64,000 bases of DNA, from positions 434,001 to 498,000 of the forward strand of contig JAXDDX010000164.1 in the NCBI GenBank assembly GCA_034670405.1. The letters are read 5' to 3'. Origin of the DNA: Hoplostethus atlanticus. Taxonomy: Eukaryota > Chordata > Actinopteri > Trachichthyiformes > Trachichthyidae. Below the pieces are notes generated by a model. That model did not search any database. It saw only the letters and a list, made by a program, of their open reading frames with translations, and was not told the origin of the DNA. Position numbers and translations under genes: made by a program. This document shows, piece after piece, positions 56,287 to 64,000 of the stretch. The first letter of the stretch is position 1; each line of letters starts with the position of its first letter.

Positions 56287-59140
56287 CTCTTATCAAGTTC
56301 AATGTAAAAATGATTAAAAAGAAGTTCATAAAAAACTTGTTGTTTCCATTATTCTCTTGATAAACTGGAATGCATTATGCTGCGTATTAGTAATATTCTG
56401 TTTATATGCCACCTCCAGTGAAAGCAAGGATAGTGAAAAAACGAAGGGGAAGGAAAAGGAAAAAAAAGAGCCAAAGTTACCGATGGTTGGCCCCATTGCC
56501 CTGGTAAGCACTCGTATCACTGTCAGAACCAGGCTTGTAATATATGTTAGTACTTTGTTCTTCTGTGTATTACTGTATGTGGAGATCCTCTTTTTGTTGT
56601 CAACATAATGTAGCCTGCCTAGAGCGCCACAGTGTCTCCTTCTGAGTCACTTTTCAGAATGAGGTTTAAGGTGCTAAAGAATTAATACAGTACATTGTTA
56701 TGTCAAGTGTGTGAAGTGAGGGGGGAAGTGGCGAGAAAGGATGGGAACCCATCCTCCCGATGTTTGGGTGGACTCCACCAAACCCCTGCTGTGAGAATAT
56801 AGTAGCTGCCTAGAGTTTGAAGTTTGTTCCATACTGACCACACATCAACTGGCTTCTCACAGTGGATTATTAGGTGCATCCATAACCTATTGATGCCCCT
56901 TCACTCCTCTTTTCTGTCAGCATTTAAATGCTTTCTCTCTTTGTCGCTCCTCTCTCCTTTGGCCTGGCCAACCTATTTCTGTGTAGTTCAGGTTTGCAGA
57001 TAGTTTGGACATTGTGCTAATCCTCCTGGGGACAGTGATGGCCATGGCCAACGGCGTAGTGCTTCCTCTCATGTTTATTGTGTTTGGGGACATGACAGAC
57101 AGCTTTGTTGGTGACTCCATACAGTCCCAGATGAACATCAGCATACTTAGTGAGTCTTCAGATACATGCCTGGTCACAGAATGTATCATACACACACAAT
57201 TAAAAAGACAATTAATAAATCTCCAGTGTTACCTCATCTTAACTTCTTCCCCATATCTTCTTCAGATACAACCTACCCAGTGTACAACTCCACCCTAGAA
57301 GAAGACATGACTGGGTATGACTTAACGCAACAGAGCATACACAGATCAGATGAGATCAGTTATTGTTTTCTACCTTCATGATAGTCACCTGAATCCATTC
57401 ACTTCCACCCTACTAGACCGTAGAGAACTTACAATATTCTCCAATTATCAGCAGATGTGTTTGAAGGTGGTTGTCTCATAATGGCTGTGTATCCTCTGTG
57501 TATCTTCTTTCTCATCTGTGTCCCAGCTTTGCCATCTACTACTCCATCTTGGGGGCAGTGGTGCTAGTGGCAGCCTATATGCAAGGTGGCCTTTTGGACC
57601 CTGGCAGCGGGGCGGCAGGTCAAGCACCTTCGCAAGCTATTTTTCCACTGCATCATGCAGCAGGACATTGGCTGGTTTGACGTCAATGAGACAGGAGAGC
57701 TTAACACTCGCCTCACAGAGTGGGTAACAGATTGCACTCTTTCAATACACATACAATTCCAGTGAAACATTCAAGTGCAGTTGGTCTTGTACAGTGGTCC
57801 ACCAAATGGATGACACGTTAGTCACATTCAAGACACAAAAGTTGTTGTGCTACTGAAGATCATTGGTGGATGCTGTGTTTGTATGTTCCTATGAACAGTG
57901 ATATCTATAAGATCCAAGAGGGTATAGGGGACAAGGCGGGGATGCTGATCCAGTCCTTCACCACCTTCATCACCTCCTTCGTCATCGGCTTCGTCAACGG
58001 CTGGAAGCTCACTCTTGTCATCCTAGCTGTCAGCCCTGTGCTGGGAATCTCAGCTGGATTCTTTAGTAAGGTGGGCTTCTCTCTGTCATGTACTCTTTCT
58101 TGCTCTTGCTGCCTGTCTCGCTCAATGTCTATTTCTATATGTTTTCTAGATGTCTGTCTCTCCCTCTCATTATGTGTCTCTCTCTCTCTCTGCCTATCTT
58201 TTGCTGTCGATCACATGTACACGGCCTCTTGCAGGTGATCGTAACCACATTGTGTCCCCCTGCTTGTCTGAGTAGGTGATGACATCCTTCACATCTAAAG
58301 AGCAGACTGCATATGCCAAGGCTGGAGCTGTGGCTGAAGAGGTGCTCTCTGCTGTCAGGACAGTGTTTGCTTTCAGTGGTCAGCAAAGAGAGATCAAGAG
58401 GTGTGTGCACGTGTGTGTGCACGTGTCTGCATCTGTATATTCTGGTATTAATAAATATATATAGTATATAATAGATATAATATATATATATATATATATA
58501 TAATATATAATAATATATAATAATTCTAAGCATCATTTTGCCAATGTTGGAGAGACGTGAGACTGAAAGTCATGAACCATGACAGTAACACATTTCAACA
58601 CATGCTAGCTAACAGTACACGCATGTTTTGGCTCCTGGCTTCCCGACTAGGCTGCCAATGATAACAATGTTCCTGTGTGTGTCAGGTATCATAAGAACTT
58701 GGAGGATGCTAAGAACATATAAAGAAGGCTCTCTCTGCTAACATTGCCTTGGGCTTCACCTTCCTGATGATCTACCCCGTCCTGTGCCTTGGCCTTCTGG
58801 GTATGGCAGTACACTCATCCTGAGTAATGAGTACACCATCGGGACTGTACTCACTGTGAGTAGTAACATCATGTGCATAACAGAAGCACCATAACACCCT
58901 TATTCACAGATAACATCTATGAATATATCCATTACAGTTCAGTTTCTAAATGATCGTTTCCCCTCAAACATCGGGAAAACCTTCATAAAGAAGTCTGTTG
59001 TAGGTAATGGTGATGTGTGTCCTCAGGTGTTCTTCACTGTGGTGATTGCAGTGTTTACCATGGGACAGACCTCTCCCAACATCCAGTCCTTTGCCAGTGC
59101 CCGGGGAGCTGCATACAAAGTGTATAACATCATTGACAAT
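56199..59140 (+). CDS. abcb1/abcb4-like: ABCB-type multidrug transporter, first transmembrane domain (partial)
   Basis: Nine coding exons with canonical AG/GT borders: 56199-56221 (ATG at 56208), 56419-56503, 56987-57149, 57266-57314, 57527-57719, 57899-58070, 58276-58400, 58686-58855 and 59027-59140. They encode a Lys/Glu-rich cytoplasmic N-terminus, TM1 ([20 protein letters not shown]), and an extracellular loop with N-glycosylation sequons NIS, NTT and [54 protein letters not shown] and [18 protein letters not shown] follow. Exon lengths 172, 125 and 114 match mammalian ABCB1. P-glycoproteins export hydrophobic compounds at the plasma membrane using ATP. The nucleotide-binding domains and second half lie beyond 59140. 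Exon 57527-57719 has an extra G (57585-57586). Exon 58686-58855 has a 4-bp loss near 58718 and extra C and G near 58775 and 58800. Each breaks the frame. The paralogue is not certain. Confidence 0.9.
56246..56283 (+). repeat. (TC)n microsatellite in ABCB intron
   Basis: About 18 CT units directly after the first coding exon. Confidence 0.95.
58461..58523 (+). repeat. AT-rich microsatellite in ABCB intron
   Basis: TATA/ATAATA runs between coding exons 58276-58400 and 58686-58855. Confidence 0.85.
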
Positions 59141-59706
59141 GTGAGTAATATATCATTTTCTTCCAAAAAGACACACAATAAAAGGAAAATGACACTGAAT
59201 TGCAGGATTTCTTATCTCTTTGCCCTTGTCTAGTTTGGATTCAAATGATTTGCCAAGCGATATGTCGAGCTTCAAGCAGAATGTAATTAGCGTTATTAGA
59301 GAGCTAGTTGAACAACTTAGTATAAAAGTAGCTGTAAGACTGTATGAGAGGTCAGGTTTGCCAAGTTAGCATCACTGTTACGCATCTACCGAAGTTGCAA
59401 TATCATAGAAATAACATAAAACATTTGAAACTGCCCCTTTAAGGGCTTCTGAAAACATGTAACATAATCCTAGTTGTTTCACTGAATCACCAGTAGAGTA
59501 AACTCAGTGGCTTTTCTGTGTTTATTTTACAATGTGCCTGTTAATCTTTCACCATAACACACGTCTCACATTGGTTTATAAGCACAGATACAGGATGCAG
59601 TATTCTACAAACTACTTGATGTGCAGCACATGTGTTACTACATTTACACAAGTTAGCATAAACTCATACATATGTCGCTAGTACCACTATAAAATAAGTT
59701 GGTATC
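59141..59706. other. Start of ABCB intron
   Basis: It follows the donor at 59141. No exon is recognised before the Gypsy LTR. Confidence 0.6.
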
Positions 59707-60770
59707 TGTCAGTGACACCAGGTTCTTTTGCGGATCCCCAAATACGCAACGCAGCACACAGGATTGACGTAAAATGACAGCTTTATTTAACAATTTAGGC
59801 ATTTAAAAAAAAAAATAGACAAAAGTAAACAAACAGCATGAACATAGCCTGGGTAACACGACCCTGTAATCCACCTGGCCCTGACCACTAAAGGGGGGGG
59901 GGGGGTGGCACTGTCTAGGATCCCGGAGTCCCACTCTCCCTCAACCAAGATGAAGGGGGAATAGTGAAAAATCCAGAGCACACTACATGCACCTCAGAAC
60001 ACACAAGAGTTATACACTGGAGCACAGCAATTCAAACAGACTAGGTTCAACCCATGCCATGCAGTAAAAAAAATAATAAACCAAAGTCATTACAAAACCC
60101 CCAAAAAAGGAGCCTGTTTACCTCACCCAAGCCGAAAATACCAGGGGGAGGAATGGGGCAAGTCTCGGCGTCACGTTGCTGTGGTTACGGTTGGAGATCT
60201 GTGGCTGGTTGGCTGCGTCGCAGCAGCTGACGCCACCGTCCCCCCGACGATGACCCAAACACCGAGCGGGAACCTCCGACTGCCGGGAGCTCTGTGCGGG
60301 CCAGGAGTGCGTGGTCTTCTCGTCCCATCCTCTCATCTTCCCTCTGGTCGGCGAGCGTCCGGCGTTGCACCCAAGGGCTGTCTGTGGCGCTAGGATGGCA
60401 CAAGAGCAACACACGATCAATACATGGAGGCTATACAAAGTTACGCCACACTCACATCAAGGAGACCAGGAACATTGATCATCCCTTTTACGCCGCCTTG
60501 GATTGAGTTGCCCCACACCGGATCTTCCGCTCCTCGGCAGCCTGGCTCTCCTGCAGCGTTCAGTCGATCTCGGAGAAAACAGGCACTTTTAACCATTGGC
60601 AAGCCAGCTGAGGACCAATGAAACCAATCCCAGCCCAGCTGATGGGGATTTCAATTAACGGACACACACAAACAAAAAGGAAAACCGCCCACTTCCACAA
60701 TCCACAGTCTACTGTCAATAACAGTCCATAATACATTACATAATACTGTTTCTAATGTCCAGTCATGACA
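59707..60770 (-). repeat. 3' LTR of element G4
   Basis: On the minus strand it starts TGTCATGACTGGACATTAG, directly after the polypurine tract, and ends GTGTCACTGACA (about 1064 bp). The end at 59707 is chosen from the TG..CA rule. Its pair is outside the window. Confidence 0.7.
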
Positions 60771-61140
60771 TTTACCCCCCCTCTAAAATCGATGGTCGCC
60801 CCTGACCACCACCTCAACTTCTATAGCGCTGGGGTGGCACCCCAGCATTGTCCTGCATCTCTGTATCTAGAATTGGATGGGGTGGCTCAAAGTCAGGCCT
60901 GGACCCTGGGTCCACCTCTGACTCGGCCACAGGTTCGTGGCTGGCGGGCTCTATGGGCACTGGTAACAACCTAACTAGAGGCGCACACAGAACCACAAAC
61001 TGGGTCTGATCAGCTTGGGGGGTAACCATAGGGCCTACCTTGGGCTCTGCTGTCTCAGTCAGTATCCCGGCAGGGCAGGGCCGTAGGTTGTTGCGGTGCA
61101 TGGTCCGAATGGGACCCTCCTTTCCCTCGGGCAGTACACT

Positions 61141-62459
61141 TTACACAGGCTGGTCTGGGCGTATCTGCAAAACAACCACATATGGTGAGAGTACCCAACG
61201 GGGTGCAAGCTTACCCCGTGCTCTACGTATGAAGTTTCGGAGGAGCACTCTTTCACCAGGCAGCAGAGGAAGCGCACCAGTCCCCTTGTTGTACCGCGCT
61301 TGGTCCCACCCCTGCCTCTGCTTGGTGTGGACCTGTACACGCGCATAGGCATCCAACAAGATCTGATAGTGTGTGCGTACCCAGGTATCCAACGTCCCCT
61401 TCTCCTGTGGAGGGGAAACACCTAGACATAAATACACCGGGAGCCTACCATGCTTTCCAAACAACACAAAGTAAGGGGTGAGCCCCGTGCTACAGTGTAT
61501 GGTGTTATTGTAGGCTTGCACTAGAGCTGACAGCTTACTGGTCCATTGTGTCTGTGCTTCACTATTCACTGTACTCAGCAGAGAAAGCAGGGTCTGATTA
61601 AACCGCTCACAGGCCCCATTGCCCTGCGGATGGTAGGGAGTAGTGCAGGTCTTAGTGCAACCATACAGCTGGCACAGCTGGCTCATTACTTCAGACTCAA
61701 AAGCCCCCCCTCTCTATGTCAGGATGCGCTCTGGACACCCAGAGGGCTGGATGAGGGAGAACCAAAGGGCCTTGACAGTGGTAGAGGCAGTCTGATCTTT
61801 AGTCAGGACAGCAAGGGCATACCTGGAAAACAAGTCAGTCATGACAAGCACGTATGGATATGCATCATCTGGCCGCCCTAGTGACAGGTAGTCCAGGCCC
61901 ACCACCTCGAAGGGATAACTGGAGGTAATGGATTGCAGGGGCGCCCTAACTGGAGGCCCTGCTTGCTCACCACACACTCCGGGCATTCCCCGGTCCAAGC
62001 CTTAAGTTCCTTCGCCATGCCGAGCCAGTAGAAGTGGCAACGTAGTACCCCCAATACTTTCTCACTGCTGGCATGTCCTACAGCCTGATGGTAATCTCTC
62101 CAGACCTCCTGAGTGTGTCCTGCAGGGATAATCAGTTGAAATGCCCACTGACCTGTGTCCGGCTCCTGCGTGCGACGCACCAGGACTCCATCCTTCAATT
62201 CCAAGCGGTCCCATTCCAGCAGCCAGCGGTGCACCTGGGGAGACAGGGTCAAGCGTACCTGGGGGTCTGGGGGGGCTCCTTGAAGTTTCCAACTGTACAC
62301 CCGGGATAGGCCTGGGTCCTCCAGGTGCCTGCTTTGCCAATGTCCAAGGGGCATGTCGCCCCTGAGTGGTAGAATTCTGCTGCCCTCGGCTGTCCCAACC
62401 GCTGCCACTACTGCTGCACCTGGCAACTGGGAAAGGACGTCCGCATTCCGGGTTGGCAA
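61141..62459 (-). pseudogene. Integrase of element G4
   Basis: Frames 62459-61878, 61998-61714 and 61686-61141 (minus). The first has the zinc-binding H..H..CPEC module (near 62080-61975). The second has the DDE core start VVGLDYLSLGRP and MTDLFSRYALAV. The third has PYHPQGNGACERFNQTL with the catalytic Glu and a C-terminal region with a LLPGERVLLRNF motif. Frame changes near 61940 and a gap near 61700 break it. Confidence 0.88.
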
Positions 62460-63626
62460 CCCCTGGCCGATACTTGATGGAAAAAGTAAAGTTAGCCAAC
62501 TGAGCCATCCACGTCTGTTCTACGGCCCCAAGACGTGCCGTCTGCAGGTGAACCAGGGGATTATTATCTGTGAACACAGTGAAGGTCACCCCCCACAAAC
62601 AAACAGTCCTTGAATATCTCTGTGACTGCCCACTTAAGCACCAACAGCTCTAGCTTAAATGAACTATAGTTCTGGTCATTACATTCGTTTGGACTGAGGC
62701 TGTGGCTTGCATAGGCTATCACCCGTTCATGTCCCCCTTGCACCTGCGACAGCACCGCCCCCAGTCCATCCAGGCTAGCGTCAGTGTACAACAGAAAGGG
62801 CTGGGTGAAATCGGTGTAGGCCAGGATGGGTGCCTGCAGGAGACCCTGCTTCAGCTCATCAAAGGCCCGCTGGCACTCTGTTGACCATTGGACCGAGGCC
62901 TTCTTGGTGCCACCAGTGCCCTGGAGAAGATTATTTACAGTTTTGGGGACGGGCCAATCATTAACCATAGCCACCTTCTCCGGGTCTGTCGCCACCTCCC
63001 GCTGGCTGACCACATGTCCAAGGTAATGCACCTCCTTCCGGAACAGGTGACACTTCTGGGGCTGCAGCTTAAGTCCGTGGCGCTGAAGCTTCTGGAAGAC
63101 CTGCTCCAGGTGTTCAAGGTGGCTGTCGAAACAGGGTGAATAGACAATCACATCATCCAAATAGATAAGCTGAAAGGTAGCTGGGGCATTACAGAGCCCA
63201 AAGGGCATGTGCTCAAACTGATACAGGCCCATGGGGGTGGCGAAGGCCGTCTTCTCCTGGTCACACGGATCCACCTGCACTTGCCAGTAACCAGCAGCCA
63301 GGTCCAAAGTGGAGTACTAGGCTGCTTCCTTCAGACTGGTAAGGGACTCTTCAATCCTGGGCAAGGGAAAGGCATCTTTGTGGGTTAGTGCATTGAGCTT
63401 CCGGTAGTCCACGCAAAAGCGCCAGGGCCCATCTTTTTTTCTTACCAACACAATTGGGGCTGCCCATGGACTGGAACTCCTCCTTCGCCACCCCACTGTC
63501 CAACATAACTTGTAGGAGCGCCCTGAGCTCAGGATAAAGACTGGGTGGAATAGGTCGGTAGCGCTCCTTCACTGGTGCAGCATCTCCAGTGGGAATGGGA
63601 TGTAGGACTGCACCTGGTGTGGCCAA
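62430..63626 (-). pseudogene. Reverse transcriptase-RNase H of element G4
   Basis: Frames 63853-63569, 63626-63351, 63307-62564 and 62598-62062 (minus). The fingers read SGVAKEEFQSMGSPNCV; the palm reads MDLAAGYWQVQVD and FGLCNAPATFQ, then the catalytic IYLDDVIVYS (63139-63168). RNase H has YTDASLDGLGAVLSQV and FTDNNPLVHL. Two in-frame gaps relative to the family are visible: between ATFQ and IYLDD, and after WPVPKT, where the thumb FLGF/YYRRFI block is missing. It cannot be functional. Confidence 0.9.
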
Positions 63627-64000
63627 AAGTCGTCCTCATGGGCGGCAAAGACTGAAGTCCACCTGCGCAGAAGTGCGGTCAGGCGGGCTTGCTCCTCCTT
63701 GGTCAGGTCTTCCCCCTGCAATGACAGCGCTGGATGTTTGTAATCCAGGGACTCAGTCACCTGCTGTACCTCCACCTCAACCACGGCGGACTCGGCCATC
63801 TGAAACACCAACTCTGTCTGGCCCTGCACATCCTTTGGGTCCACCTGGGACACCGTTGCCAGGGCACATCTCTGTGGCAGCTCAATTGGAAATGGATGGA
63901 TATGGGAACTTTACTTCTCCTCATCCAACCCAGTGTCTAGGCCACATGCCATTCCTGGTCTATGTCCCCCATATGCTCCACTAGGACACAACAGTCAGCT
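63627..64000 (-). pseudogene. Upstream pol fragment of element G4
   Basis: Minus frame 63853-63569 (SQVDPKDVQ..., LLRRWTSVFAAHEDDF) is the linker between protease and reverse transcriptase in many Gypsy elements. The remaining bases to the window edge have no clear motif. Confidence 0.65.

Larger units (their letters stand above)
59707..64000 (-). mobile_element. Ty3/Gypsy element, 3' part (element G4), extends past the window
   Basis: On the minus strand: reverse transcriptase (63626-62930), RNase H (to about 62430), integrase (to about 61141), polypurine tract (60771-60790) and 3' LTR (60770-59707). The order is canonical Ty3/Gypsy, unlike G1 and G2. The element has frame changes and two in-frame gaps. 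Its 5' LTR and gag lie beyond 64000. It is probably inside an ABCB intron if that gene continues to the right. Confidence 0.88.

Noticed and set aside
60118-60438. 106-codon minus frame within the G4 LTR
   Set aside because: Located in LTR sequence. No domain, and overlapped by equal-sized frames on the other strand.

Overview
The window looks like teleost fish nuclear DNA. The support is the repeat fauna (Gmr1-type, Sushi-type and other Ty3/Gypsy elements, CR1/L2-like LINEs, hAT transposons, a tRNA-derived SINE), a fish-type TRIM/finTRIM-like gene pair, a homeodomain-interacting-protein-kinase-like remnant and a multi-exon ABCB (P-glycoprotein) gene with canonical GT/AG introns. It is mostly accessory, transposon-rich DNA.

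Layout. 1-1000 is an inverted copy of 45.59-46.86 kb. 1138-6620 is a decayed Gmr1-like LTR element (5-bp target duplication AGGTT). 8195 to about 17380 is a Ty3/Gypsy element with a tRNA-Lys-type primer site, interrupted by a CR1/L2-like LINE. 18753-27230 holds two Sushi-type elements head to head: one (minus, 18971-26475) sits inside the LTR of the other (plus) next to its TATA box, with a CCCGG target duplication. 27401-33290 is a young Gmr1-like element (LTRs nearly identical, target duplication AGCTC, one frame break). 33291-35780 is a LINE (minus) carrying a second LINE (34535-35615, duplication TTGTA). 35900-38271 and 50487-52825 are the two halves of a segmental duplication with a TRIM gene. 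The first copy has lost its RING end and promoter. The second keeps the RING and an interferon-response-type motif but is broken. Between them lie twin ~1-kb inverted-repeat transposons (41425 and 48862), a Buster-like hAT half, and a dead HIPK-like kinase. 52880-54261 is a long inverted repeat. 55.8-59.14 kb holds the first nine coding exons of an ABCB transporter. 59707-64000 is the 3' part of another Ty3/Gypsy element (minus) lying in or beyond the following ABCB intron.

The block from about 11.06 to 24.96 kb (with a cleaner island at 12.85-14.0 kb) reads like low-accuracy consensus. Homopolymers are inflated, frames are lost everywhere, and known elements are recognisable only as smeared versions. 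Several breaks outside the block are also single-base homopolymer gains, so some apparent pseudogenes may be sequence errors.

The clearest biology: (1) two elements with Ty3/Gypsy-type proteins but integrase ahead of reverse transcriptase, the arrangement known for the Gmr1 clade; (2) a TRIM duplicate that lost RING and control region in one deletion; (3) the nested Sushi pair. I found no CRISPR, tRNA or rRNA genes and no clearly new protein system. Identifications come from motif recognition by eye, without database searches.
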